Source of the DNA: Chitinophaga filiformis
GTDB taxonomy: Bacteria; Bacteroidota; Bacteroidia; Chitinophagales; Chitinophagaceae
DNA: 64,000 nt
NCBI RefSeq assembly: GCF_023100805.1
Contig: NZ_CP095855.1
Span: 7,233,001-7,297,000 of the forward strand
Direction of reading: 5' to 3'
Shown: positions 26,174 to 34,712 of the stretch, piece after piece
Layout: each line of letters begins with the position of its first letter
Position numbering within the stretch: the first letter of the stretch is position 1
Made by a program: the position numbers and the translations under genes
Notes under the pieces: generated by a model
What the model was told of the DNA's origin: nothing
What the model saw: the letters and a program-made list of their open reading frames with translations, nothing else
Database searches by the model: none

Positions 26174-28480
26174 ATGCAAACCAACATTCTTGGCTACCCC
26201 CGCATTGGTAGCAACCGGGAATTGAAGAAGGCGAACGAAGCCTATTGGGCGGGAAAGATATCCCTGGAAAAATTACAGCTTACAGCCAGGCAGCTACGTC
26301 GCCAGAACTGGGAAAACCTCTGCAATGCAGGCATAGACCTGATCCCTTCCAACGATTTCTCTTATTACGACCAGATACTGGATATGTGTATTATGACGGG
26401 CACTATCCCGGCCCGCTTTAAGCCTTTGATGGAAAGCCTTGTGACTCCCGGCAGTCCTGAGTTATATTTCGCCATGGCCCGTGGTTACCAGAAGAATGGG
26501 ATTGACGCCACTGCTATGGAAATGACGAAATGGTTTGACACCAATTATCATTACCTGGTGCCTGAATTCGACAGCTCCCAGCAATACAGGCTGCTCTATA
26601 ACAAATGCCTTGAAGAATTTAAAGAGGCCCTTGCTTTGGGCATACATACCAAACCAGTGTTGATAGGCCCTGTCAGCTTCCTGCTGCTAGGCAAGATCAA
26701 GGAAGAAGGGATAGAGGAGACCGTTCTGCTGGATCAGTTACTGCCTGTTTATATAACGCTGTTGCAATCGCTTCAGCAGGCTGGCGCCACCTGGGTACAG
26801 CTGGATGAGCCTACGCTGGTAACCGATCTGACGCCTGCACAACGGGAGCTGTTCCAACATGCGTATACGCGGATCCGTGAAGCCGTTCCGGCGTTAAAAA
26901 TATTGCTGACCACCTACTTCGGCGCATTACAGGACAATGCCCGGGTAGCCGTACAGCTTCCCGTAGATGCCTTACACATAGACCTCGTACGGGCACCGGA
27001 ACAACTCGACCCGATACTGGATATTCTTCCGGAACAACTGCAATTGTCTGTAGGTGTAGTGAATGGCCGGAATATCTGGAAGAACAACTACGAACTATCG
27101 CTGCAGCTGATACGTAAAGCTATTACATCACTGGGAGAAGAACGGGTGTTGATAGCCAGCTCCTGCTCATTGTTGCATACCCCTTACGATCTTGAGCTGG
27201 AAACCGATGAAACGGTACTGACGCCGCAGATCAAAAACTGGATGGCCTTTGCTAAACAGAAAGTATACGAAGTGATCGCACTCAGGGATATTATTGCCGG
27301 CAATACAGCACTGTTAAAGGCCAATCAGGCTACCATGCAGGAAAAAAGCACCGCTGCCATTATCCATAAACCTGCTGTAAAAGCGCGGCTGGCAGCATTG
27401 ACAGCAGCCGATGCTGCGCGTAAGAACGTATTTCCCATCAGGCAGAAAGCGCAGGAAGAGATACTAAAACTGCCGCTGTTCCCCACCACTACTATCGGTT
27501 CTTTCCCACAAACAGAAGATATCAGGAAACTGCGCGCCGATTTCAAAAAAGGGGCTATCAGCAAAGATGCATATGACACCGCGATGCGCAGCGCTATACA
27601 GGATGCTGTACAACTACAGGAAAACCTGCGCATAGATGTACTGGTGCATGGAGAATTTGAGCGCAACGACATGGTTGAATATTTCGGTGAGCAGCTGGAA
27701 GGATTTGTTTTTACGAAAAATGGTTGGGTACAGAGCTATGGTTCAAGGTGTGTGAAGCCTCCCGTGATCTATGGCGACGTACAGCGCACAGCGCCTATGA
27801 CCGTTGAATGGAGCAGTTATGCGCAATCGCTGACAGACAAGCCGATGAAGGGCATGCTGACAGGGCCGGTCACCATCCTGCAATGGTCATTCGTGCGCGA
27901 TGATCAGCCACGTGCTGACACTACCCTGCAGATAGCGCTGGCCATCCGCGATGAAGTGACCGATCTGGAAAAAGCAGGCATCCGTGTGATACAGGTAGAT
28001 GAACCGGCTATCAGGGAAGGCCTGCCGCTGCGTAAGGCAGACTGGCAGTCCTACCTGGACTGGGCAGTAAAAGCCTTCCGTGTATCAGTATCCGGCGTGG
28101 AAGATGCCACGCAGATCCACACGCACATGTGCTACTCAGCGTTCAATGACATTATCAGCAATATTGCCGCCATGGATGCAGATGTGATCACTATCGAGAC
28201 ATCCCGCTCACAAATGGAACTGCTGGAAGTATTTTCCACTTTCAGGTATCCTTATGAGATCGGCCCCGGCGTATACGATATACATTCACCACGGGTACCC
28301 AATGTAGCAGAAATGACAGCGCTGCTGGAAAAGGCCATACAACTGCTGCCGGCGCGGAATATCTGGGTAAATCCTGACTGCGGACTGAAAACACGCAAAT
28401 GGCCGGAAACAGAACAGGCATTACGTAACATGGTGGCTGCAGCCCGCAATATGCGGATGGCAGTTACGGCAACAGTATAA
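26174..28480 (+). CDS. metE: Cobalamin-independent methionine synthase
   Basis: Moves the methyl group of methyltetrahydropteroyl-triglutamate to homocysteine to make methionine, without B12. 768 residues, full length, two TIM-barrel halves. N-terminal half starts NILGYPRIGSNRELKKA; the catalytic half has FPTTTIGSFPQT, LTGPVTILQWSFVRDD, VIQVDEPAIREGLPL, and zinc ligands His651/Cys653 (IHTHMCYS) and Cys736 (NPDCGLKTR), equivalent to E. coli 641, 643 and 726. Monocistronic, with a palindromic candidate operator upstream. Confidence 0.97.
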   Translation: MQTNILGYPRIGSNRELKKANEAYWAGKISLEKLQLTARQLRRQNWENLCNAGIDLIPSNDFSYYDQILDMCIMTGTIPARFKPLMESLVTPGSPELYFAMARGYQKNGIDATAMEMTKWFDTNYHYLVPEFDSSQQYRLLYNKCLEEFKEALALGIHTKPVLIGPVSFLLLGKIKEEGIEETVLLDQLLPVYITLLQSLQQAGATWVQLDEPTLVTDLTPAQRELFQHAYTRIREAVPALKILLTTYFGALQDNARVAVQLPVDALHIDLVRAPEQLDPILDILPEQLQLSVGVVNGRNIWKNNYELSLQLIRKAITSLGEERVLIASSCSLLHTPYDLELETDETVLTPQIKNWMAFAKQKVYEVIALRDIIAGNTALLKANQATMQEKSTAAIIHKPAVKARLAALTAADAARKNVFPIRQKAQEEILKLPLFPTTTIGSFPQTEDIRKLRADFKKGAISKDAYDTAMRSAIQDAVQLQENLRIDVLVHGEFERNDMVEYFGEQLEGFVFTKNGWVQSYGSRCVKPPVIYGDVQRTAPMTVEWSSYAQSLTDKPMKGMLTGPVTILQWSFVRDDQPRADTTLQIALAIRDEVTDLEKAGIRVIQVDEPAIREGLPLRKADWQSYLDWAVKAFRVSVSGVEDATQIHTHMCYSAFNDIISNIAAMDADVITIETSRSQMELLEVFSTFRYPYEIGPGVYDIHSPRVPNVAEMTALLEKAIQLLPARNIWVNPDCGLKTRKWPETEQALRNMVAAARNMRMAVTATV

Positions 28481-28519
28481 CCATACCCTCCATAAACATT
28501 TATCCGCCATTCAAAACCA

Positions 28520-28558
28520 GGAAGTGTAGCAGAAGCAGTTGCTTTTGCTGCACTTTCC
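28520..28558 (+). terminator. Imperfect hairpin after metE
   Basis: Arms of about 18 bases (GGAAGTGTAGCAGAAGCA with TGCTTTTGCTGCACTTTCC) pair with a few mismatches over a 2-base loop. There is no T tract, so termination function is uncertain. Confidence 0.4.
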
Positions 28559-28634
28559 GTATTACAATCAACATGCGCCCGGCTGTTTAGGAAACAAATC
28601 CGGTTTCGTGCGCGCTGATTCGTAACTTTACTTC

Positions 28635-28916
28635 ATGGCTTGTCATGAAACCATCAACTGTCCCCGCTGTAATACAGCTTTTGAATGCCGTGTTGGTTCT
28701 ATCCTCCGCTGCCAGTGCCAGCAGGTAAAGCTGACAGAAGAAGAGCGCACCTTTATAGCCGGTGCTTATGCCGGATGCCTTTGCGCAGGATGCCTGAATG
28801 ATATGAAAATTACCTACCGGCAGACGCAGTTTAAACAACGCCTGCTGCAACTGCATATCCTGCACCTGAAAGATAAAAACAGTAAATCAACAATATGGCA
28901 TACGAAAAACAGATAG
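28635..28916 (+). CDS. Small cysteine-rich CWC family protein
   Basis: 93 residues resembling the Cys_rich_CWC family: cysteines in CPRCNTAFECRVG, LRCQCQ and GCLCAGCLND at about 9-56 form two likely zinc-binding clusters. The remaining tail is basic and low in features. No function is established. Its last 22 bases overlap the start of the thioesterase gene, so the two are probably translated together. ATG at 28635 is the natural start. Confidence 0.75.
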   Translation: MACHETINCPRCNTAFECRVGSILRCQCQQVKLTEEERTFIAGAYAGCLCAGCLNDMKITYRQTQFKQRLLQLHILHLKDKNSKSTIWHTKNR

Positions 28917-29290
28917 CCGATTCCGTTACACGCATCTTCAAAGCGGTATTCCCTAACACAGTGAACCATTATGATACCCTTTTCGGTGGCACAGCCATGC
29001 AGCTCATGGATGAAGCTGCTTTTATAACTGCCACCCGTTTCAGCCGTATGCGCATGGTAACGGTATCGAGCGACAGAATAGACTTTAAGATGGCCATTCC
29101 TCATGGCACCATCATAGAACTGGTGGGAAAAGTAGTACATGTAGGTACTACCAGCCTGAAAGTGGAAGTAGATATTTATGTGGAGCAGATGTACAATGCT
29201 GGCCGTGAAAAGGCCATCTCAGGCACATTTACGTTTGTGGCCATCGATGATCAGAAAAAACCAACCCGGATCGTATTGCCGGAGGAATAG
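28895..29290 (+). CDS. Acyl-CoA thioesterase (hotdog fold, YciA type)
   Basis: 131-residue cytosolic hotdog-fold thioesterase that hydrolyses acyl-CoA. Family blocks: VFPNTVNHYDTLFGGTAMQLMDEAAFITA (catalytic Asn/Asp region), TVSSDRIDFKMAIPHGTIIELVGKVVHVGTTSLKVEV, and ISGTFTFVAID. Overlaps the CWC gene by 22 bp and is ended by a strong hairpin. Confidence 0.88.
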   Translation: MAYEKQIADSVTRIFKAVFPNTVNHYDTLFGGTAMQLMDEAAFITATRFSRMRMVTVSSDRIDFKMAIPHGTIIELVGKVVHVGTTSLKVEVDIYVEQMYNAGREKAISGTFTFVAIDDQKKPTRIVLPEE

Positions 29291-29311
29291 TGCAATATTA
29301 TGACATGGCTG

Positions 29312-29358
29312 TAATGCAAAACGCTGATCACCTTGAGGGTAATCAGCGTTTTGCATTA
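29312..29358. terminator. Long palindromic terminator, thioesterase / FKBP
   Basis: Perfect 17-bp arms (29312-29328 with 29342-29358) plus an inner ACC/GGT, between converging genes. Each arm contains AAAA or TTTT next to the GC core, so it can act both ways. Confidence 0.75.
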
Positions 29359-29373
29359 AGAACGTCAGTTGTG

Positions 29374-29802
29374 TTATTTGATCTCTACCAGTTCGATGTC
29401 AAATATCAGCGCTTCACCAGCCAGTGGATGGTTAGCATCCAGGGTAATGAAGTCAGCGCTTATAGCCGCTACTTTTACAGGGAAAACCTGGCCCTGTGGA
29501 TTGCTCATCTGCAGATCCATACCCACCTGAGGATTCAGATCAGCCGGAATATTCTCTTTCGGGAACTCCATGATCAGCTCATCATTTTTTGGGCCGTATG
29601 CTTCTTCTACAGGAATATTCAATGTTCTTTTATCGCCCACCTTCATGTCCACCACACCATTGTCGAAGCCTTTAATAACCATACCGGCGCCAACCTTGAA
29701 CTCCAGCGGGTCCCTACCCTCGGAAGAATCAAATGTTGTTCCGTTGGTCAGGCGGCCATGATAATGCACACGCACCGTATCTCCGTTTTTAACTGCTTGC
29801 AT
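29374..29802 (-). CDS. FKBP-type peptidyl-prolyl isomerase (SlyD-like)
   Basis: 142-residue prolyl isomerase/chaperone. FKBP core: VKNGDTVRVHYHGRLTNGTTFDSS, VIKGFDNGVVDMKVGDKRTL, EEAYGPKNDELI, with the IF (insert-in-flap) domain about 68-120 (FPKENIPADLNPQVGMDLQM) and LDANHPLAGEALIFDIELVEI. It lacks the His/Cys-rich metal-binding tail of E. coli SlyD. Cytosolic, no signal peptide. Confidence 0.9.
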   Translation of the reverse strand: MQAVKNGDTVRVHYHGRLTNGTTFDSSEGRDPLEFKVGAGMVIKGFDNGVVDMKVGDKRTLNIPVEEAYGPKNDELIMEFPKENIPADLNPQVGMDLQMSNPQGQVFPVKVAAISADFITLDANHPLAGEALIFDIELVEIK

Positions 29803-29938
29803 AAGAATTTAATTATAAGTGTTACAGGATTTAATTGCTGCAAGGTAAGAAAATAGTGAATAGATATTCAATTTAGCATAAATCCTGTAAACTTCCAATC
29901 CTGAATATATCTTCCCTTATTTAAACTATTTTTACGCT

Positions 29939-31105
29939 ATGTATAAGATCGTAATTCCTCTCTTATTATGGCTGGCAGTCACTACTGCTGCATGCGCACA
30001 GGTCATCACCGGAGCTGAAAGGACCAGCGAATATCTGCCACTGCTGAAAGGTAAAAGAGTAGCCTTGCTTGTCAATCAGACCGCGATACTGGGAAATACT
30101 CACCTGGTAGATTCACTGTTGAAACTACATGTGAATATCCAGAAAATATTCAGCCCGGAACACGGCTTCAGAGGCAATGCCGATGCCGGCGAAAAAGTAG
30201 GCAATGCCAAAGATGAACGTACCGGCCTGCCCATCGTATCGCTCTATGGCAAGCACCGCAAAGCCGATGCAGCTGACCTGGAAGATGTAGATGTCCTCAT
30301 CTTTGATATACAGGATGTGGGCGCCCGCTTTTACACTTATATTTCCTCCCTGCAGGAGCTGATGGAATCTGCTGCGGAAAATCATAAGCCACTTATTGTA
30401 TTGGACCGTCCCAATCCGAACGGGCACTATGTAGACGGACCTGTATTACTGGATACTTCCCTGCGCTCTTTTGTAGGGATGCAGGCTATTCCCATTGTAC
30501 ATGGTATGACGGTGGGAGAATATGCTAAGATGCTGAACGGAGAGAAATGGCTGAAAAATGGCGTAGACTGTGACCTGACAGTGGTCACCTGCCAGCATTA
30601 TGATCATCATACCTACTATCAGTTGCCGGTAAAACCTTCGCCTAACCTGCCGAATATGGCGGCTATCTACCTGTATCCCTCCACCTGTTTATTTGAAGGA
30701 ACAGCATTGAGCCTGGGCCGGGGCACCGATCTGCCATTCCAGGTATTCGGACACCCTTCCTATCCGAAAAACCTCTATTCTTTCACACCACACAGCACGC
30801 CAGGCGCCAAGGAACCGCCACTGAAAGACCGTACCTGTTATGGCTACAATCTTACCGGTACACCGGCTGCTGTAAGGAAGGAAATGAATGACAGGGTACA
30901 GTTGAAATGGCTGATACAGGCTTATCGGCTATTCCCGGAAAAAGATAAATTCTTTATCCCTTTTTTCAATAAACTGGCTGGCAATACTATTTTGCAGCAA
31001 CAAATAAAAAAAGGCCTCAGCGAGGCGGAAATACGCAAAAGCTGGGAACCTGCTTTGACGCAATTTAAAACTACCAGGAAGAAATATTTATTATATGCAG
31101 AGTGA
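29939..31105 (+). CDS. namZ: Exo-beta-N-acetylmuramidase, DUF1343 (NamZ family)
   Basis: Exported enzyme expected to release N-acetylmuramic acid from the non-reducing ends of peptidoglycan fragments (GH171). 388 residues with signal peptide MYKIVIPLLLWLAVTTAACAQ. DUF1343 blocks: KRVALLVNQTAILG, IFSPEHGFRG, LPIVSLYGKHRK, DVLIFDIQDVGARFYTYIS, IVLDRPNPNG, YPSTCLFEGTALSLGRGTDLPFQVFGHP. The Cys at 19 in TTAACAQ could also be a lipobox. Its 3' end overlaps fmt by 11 bp, an unexpected tie to translation initiation. Symbol assigned by family. Confidence 0.88.
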   Translation: MYKIVIPLLLWLAVTTAACAQVITGAERTSEYLPLLKGKRVALLVNQTAILGNTHLVDSLLKLHVNIQKIFSPEHGFRGNADAGEKVGNAKDERTGLPIVSLYGKHRKADAADLEDVDVLIFDIQDVGARFYTYISSLQELMESAAENHKPLIVLDRPNPNGHYVDGPVLLDTSLRSFVGMQAIPIVHGMTVGEYAKMLNGEKWLKNGVDCDLTVVTCQHYDHHTYYQLPVKPSPNLPNMAAIYLYPSTCLFEGTALSLGRGTDLPFQVFGHPSYPKNLYSFTPHSTPGAKEPPLKDRTCYGYNLTGTPAAVRKEMNDRVQLKWLIQAYRLFPEKDKFFIPFFNKLAGNTILQQQIKKGLSEAEIRKSWEPALTQFKTTRKKYLLYAE

Positions 31106-32042
31106 GTTAACGGATCAAAAGAATATCAGGATCGTTTTCATGGGAACACCGGATTTTGCGGTGGCATCGCTGGACATCCTGGTGCAGAACGGATACAACG
31201 TAGTGGGCGTCATCACAGCGCCCGACAAGCCAGCCGGAAGAGGATTACAGTTACAACAGAGCGCTGTAAAACAGTATGCCGTATCAAAAGGCCTCCGGGT
31301 GCTGCAGCCGGAAAAGCTGAAGAATCCTGAGTTCCTGGAGGAACTGCGTTCATTGAAAGCAGACCTGCAGGTTGTAGTAGCCTTCCGCATGCTGCCGGAA
31401 GTAGTATGGGATATGCCAGCTTTAGGCACCATCAATGTCCATGCTTCATTGCTACCCAATTACAGGGGCGCAGCTCCTATCAACTGGGCCATCATCAACG
31501 GCGAAAAGCAATCGGGCGTAACTACATTCAAACTACAGCACGAAATTGATACCGGCGATATCCTGTTCAGTCAGTCGGTAGATATCCGTGATGATGAAAC
31601 GGCCGGAGAGCTGCACGACGACCTGATGGCCACCGGCGCCGGCCTGTTACTGAAAACGGTGCAGGCACTGGCTTCAGGTAATGCGAAAGGAACGCCGCAG
31701 GCGCATATCAAAGCGGAAGACATTAAACATGCACCCAAGATCTTCAAGGAAGATTGCCAGATAAAATGGGAACAGCCTGTAGAACAGATCTACAACCTGG
31801 TACGTGGCCTTAGCCCCTATCCTGCTGCCTGGACAATGCTTAACGGCAAAGGATTGAAAATCTTCAAAGCAACGAGAGAACATGCTACGCCAGTTGTAGC
31901 GCCCGGACAAGTGGTCAGTGACAATAAAACCTACCTGAAAATAGCAGCTGCAGACGGTTATCTTTCTTTACTGGAGATCCAGCTCGAAGGGAAGAAACGG
32001 ATGGATATTGAGGCTTTTTTAAGGGGCAACAAGATCAATTAG
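31095..32042 (+). CDS. fmt: Methionyl-tRNA formyltransferase
   Basis: Formylates initiator Met-tRNA with 10-formyl-THF. 315 residues. Start motif IRIVFMGTPDFAVASLD, the SLLPNYRGAAPINWAI block with catalytic Asn114 and His116 (NVHASLL), Asp152 in HEIDTGDILF, and a C-terminal OB-like tRNA-binding domain from about 210 (KIKWEQPVEQIYNLVRGLSPYPAAW). Starts within the namZ gene (11-bp overlap). Confidence 0.96.
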   Translation: MQSELTDQKNIRIVFMGTPDFAVASLDILVQNGYNVVGVITAPDKPAGRGLQLQQSAVKQYAVSKGLRVLQPEKLKNPEFLEELRSLKADLQVVVAFRMLPEVVWDMPALGTINVHASLLPNYRGAAPINWAIINGEKQSGVTTFKLQHEIDTGDILFSQSVDIRDDETAGELHDDLMATGAGLLLKTVQALASGNAKGTPQAHIKAEDIKHAPKIFKEDCQIKWEQPVEQIYNLVRGLSPYPAAWTMLNGKGLKIFKATREHATPVVAPGQVVSDNKTYLKIAAADGYLSLLEIQLEGKKRMDIEAFLRGNKIN

Positions 32043-32060
32043 GGAAACCGGATAATATTA

Positions 32061-32120
32061 ATCAGGCATTAAGCACCAGATCATTGAATATTTCTCCTGG
32101 TACTTAATGCCTGATTTTTT
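32061..32120 (+). terminator. Terminator after fmt
   Basis: Outer 13-bp arms ATCAGGCATTAAG / CTTAATGCCTGAT plus an inner ACCAG / CTGGT, followed by TTTTTT. Converges with the LysM gene. Confidence 0.85.
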
Positions 32121-32122
32121 AT

Positions 32123-33163
32123 TTAGTCTTCATAACTCAGCTGGCAATAGAACTTCGCTTCATTGGTTCCTAATGCCTCCAATGCTGAATCACTCAGTTT
32201 AATGATCAGGCCTTCATTTTGCTTGATCTGCGGAATGGCTTCCAGCACTTTTGCATAGATGAACTTACCATTCAGCGGGTTGGTCACTTTAATGATAGTA
32301 CCTCTTGGTGCAGTATTGTGCAGCGCATAATACTTACCGGCACTTGCATTGCTCTTGAACCAGCCTCCGGGGCCTTTTTCAGAAGTTACGTTTTTACCGT
32401 TGCCTGTCTGCTGGTTGTACAACTGTTCAAAAGAAGACCCGGCCGGTGCTGTAGTAACCGGTGGTTTGCTACCTGTATTATTGCTGTCGGGAGTCTTTAC
32501 AGGTTCAGGAGGCGCAGACTGATCAGGTTTGGTAACCGGTGGCGCAGGCGTTGTACTTGCCGGAGGTGTTGCAACCGGAGTTGATGGCGCCGGGTTAGCC
32601 GGTGCAGGATTGGAAGGCGCCGGAGTGGAAGCCGGTGGCGTAGCTGCCGGATGATTTGCCGGAGGTGTCGTTGCCGGTACATTTGCTACCGGTGCGGACG
32701 GAGCAGGACTACCACCGCCTTTCAGCCATCCCACTATCACATAACTGTCTTTCTGTAAACCATCGCCGGTCATATTGTTCCAGTGGCGGATATTGTCCAG
32801 GGGCACCTTATTATGATTAACACTCAGGCGATAGAGGGTTTCTTTTTCCTCTACCTTGTGATATACCGGCGTGCCATGCGGCTCGGGCTCTGATTTCTGT
32901 GAAAAGTTGGTGTTATTCAGCGGGATCTTTACCTGTTGGCCTAATTGCAAACCTTGTTCAAACGAAATATTGTTCTCACTTGCTATCTGTTTTGGAGACA
33001 AACTATAGGACCTGCCCAGGCTGTAAAAGGTCTCACCTTTTTTTACAGTGTGCAATACATACAGGTCAGGAGAGGTACCCTGTACCTGCAACCTGTCCTG
33101 CGCCTGTATTCCACCGGCTACACATAATACAAGTCCTGCAATTGTCATGAACGTTTTTACCAT
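32123..33163 (-). CDS. Secreted LysM protein with proline-rich linker and RlpA-like C-terminal domain
   Basis: 346 residues. Signal peptide (1-21), two LysM peptidoglycan-binding modules (about 34-81, LYVLHTVKKGETFYSLGRSYSLSPKQIASEN; about 100-145, VYHKVEEKETLYRLSV), a Pro/Ala/Thr linker (about 150-245) that may span the wall, then a C-terminal double-psi-barrel-like domain (YYALHNTAPRGTIIKVTNPLNGKFIYAKVLEAIP). The layout fits a cell-wall-bound protein possibly modulating septal peptidoglycan; catalytic residues of RlpA lytic transglycosylases are not evident. Confidence 0.82.
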   Translation of the reverse strand: MVKTFMTIAGLVLCVAGGIQAQDRLQVQGTSPDLYVLHTVKKGETFYSLGRSYSLSPKQIASENNISFEQGLQLGQQVKIPLNNTNFSQKSEPEPHGTPVYHKVEEKETLYRLSVNHNKVPLDNIRHWNNMTGDGLQKDSYVIVGWLKGGGSPAPSAPVANVPATTPPANHPAATPPASTPAPSNPAPANPAPSTPVATPPASTTPAPPVTKPDQSAPPEPVKTPDSNNTGSKPPVTTAPAGSSFEQLYNQQTGNGKNVTSEKGPGGWFKSNASAGKYYALHNTAPRGTIIKVTNPLNGKFIYAKVLEAIPQIKQNEGLIIKLSDSALEALGTNEAKFYCQLSYED

Positions 33164-33211
33164 TACTACGCTGTTTATACCTTTCGGGTAACTAGATTAA
33201 AAATTATTTGC

Positions 33212-34606
33212 CTACACTTCTTTTAGAATACGGAGTTCTTTAGGATAGTAATTGTTGATACGGTTCGGTAATACTTTCGCCCATCCGAGCGCCATCCCAT
33301 CATACATCATCAGTGCCCAGCCTTTCACATTTGTAGCTATTTCCGGATCTTCTTTTCTCAGATAACGCAAGGCCTGTTCACGGGTCAAACCTATCTGCGG
33401 GATTGTTTCACTCGTCATAGTGCTCATTGCCAGCTGGTGATCAGGTATCAGTTCCTTTGCTGCCAGCTGACCGGCCTTTATGCCAGCTTTCCGCAAATAT
33501 AAGTGCTGTTGTAATAAAGAAACAACAGGCGCCATATTTTCCGGAAATATTAATACCTCTCCCTGATGCTCCATCAGGAAAAGGTTGTCCATATCTTTCA
33601 CCCATTGCGCTACCTTTTCTGTATCTTTTTTAGCGACCGCAGTAAGCGTATCCCGTTGCCTTTTAGCGGTATATACATCTCCGGCCTTCTTACGGAAACA
33701 AGTGATAAAAAAGCCTTCTCCTTTTACTTTATCAGGATAAAAGCGATACCCTTCAGCTGCCTGAGGCCCTGCTGTTGTTTTTACGATATGCCAGCTATCA
33801 TCAACCGGTATTGCAATATTTTCTACGGCAAAGTTCTCCTGTATCCATTCCATGATCTCCTCATCTTCCTCCCTTGAATAAGAACAGGTGGCGTAGATGA
33901 TGATACCATCCTCTTTTAACGCATTCCATGCATCTGCAAGTATGCGCTGCTGGCGCTGGCTGCACAGGATCACATTCTCCGGAGACCACTCCTCCACTGC
34001 TTCCGGCTCACGACGGAAAAGACCAGAACCGGAACAGGGTGCATCCACCACCATCACATCAAAATATCCCGGCAGTTTCGCGAAGTCCCTGGGGTCATTG
34101 TTTGTCACAATAACATTGGCAGCTCCCCACTTACTGATATTATCCGCCAGCAATGCCGCCCTGCTCCTGATCACCTCATTGGACACCAGCACGCTGTCAG
34201 GGCTGAGCAGAGATTGCAGCAGGGTGGATTTACCTCCCGGTGCAGCGCAAAGGTCCAGCACTTTCAAAGGCACATGCAGGTTACATACATGACGCATCAC
34301 ATGTTCCAGGAACATGGAAGAAGCCTCCTGTACATAGTAAGCGCCCCCATGAAAAAAAGGATTGAAGGTAAACGAAGGCCTTGAAGGCAGGTAATATCCG
34401 TAGTTTGACCATGGCACCCGGCTTACCGGTTCTTCTGTCAGTGAGCTAAGTACCTTTTGTACTGCGCCTTCATCCTTTATTTTGTTTGGATTGATCCTGA
34501 GAGAAGTAACTTTTTCGCCTGCCTCATGTATACGCAAAAAGGCTGCCAAATCCATGCCTGGCAGTCCTGTGAGTGTATCTGTAAATTTTTTTGGTAAGAA
34601 ATCCAA
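33212..34606 (-). CDS. rsmF: RsmF/NSUN-type rRNA m5C methyltransferase
   Basis: SAM-dependent cytosine-5 methyltransferase acting on rRNA or tRNA. About 464 residues from a TTG at 34606 (LPKKFTDTLTGLPGMDLAAFLRIHEAGEKVTSLRINPNK is the normal family start). SAM motif VLDLCAAPGGKSTLL, catalytic Cys motifs DAPCSGSGLFRRE and YATCSYSREEDEE. C-terminal PUA-like extension from about 350, as in RsmF. The frame runs back to an ATG at 34675, but those 23 residues are not family-like and that ATG sits in the loop of a hairpin after pntB, so the inner TTG is preferred with moderate certainty. Target RNA is inferred. Confidence 0.85.
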   Translation of the reverse strand: MDFLPKKFTDTLTGLPGMDLAAFLRIHEAGEKVTSLRINPNKIKDEGAVQKVLSSLTEEPVSRVPWSNYGYYLPSRPSFTFNPFFHGGAYYVQEASSMFLEHVMRHVCNLHVPLKVLDLCAAPGGKSTLLQSLLSPDSVLVSNEVIRSRAALLADNISKWGAANVIVTNNDPRDFAKLPGYFDVMVVDAPCSGSGLFRREPEAVEEWSPENVILCSQRQQRILADAWNALKEDGIIIYATCSYSREEDEEIMEWIQENFAVENIAIPVDDSWHIVKTTAGPQAAEGYRFYPDKVKGEGFFITCFRKKAGDVYTAKRQRDTLTAVAKKDTEKVAQWVKDMDNLFLMEHQGEVLIFPENMAPVVSLLQQHLYLRKAGIKAGQLAAKELIPDHQLAMSTMTSETIPQIGLTREQALRYLRKEDPEIATNVKGWALMMYDGMALGWAKVLPNRINNYYPKELRILKEV

Positions 34607-34712
34607 CCCCTTATTTTTGCGGCAAAATACTGAAAAAAAGGGGATGACCGATAATGTGACACTGTCGCTGCCCATTCAATGAGGGCGACAGCACCTTAGG
34701 AAAGGCGCGCCA

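Noticed and set aside
34607..34675. ATG at 34675 as start of the m5C methyltransferase
   Set aside because: The added residues are not family-like and the ATG sits in the loop of a hairpin following pntB; TTG at 34606 gives the usual N-terminus.
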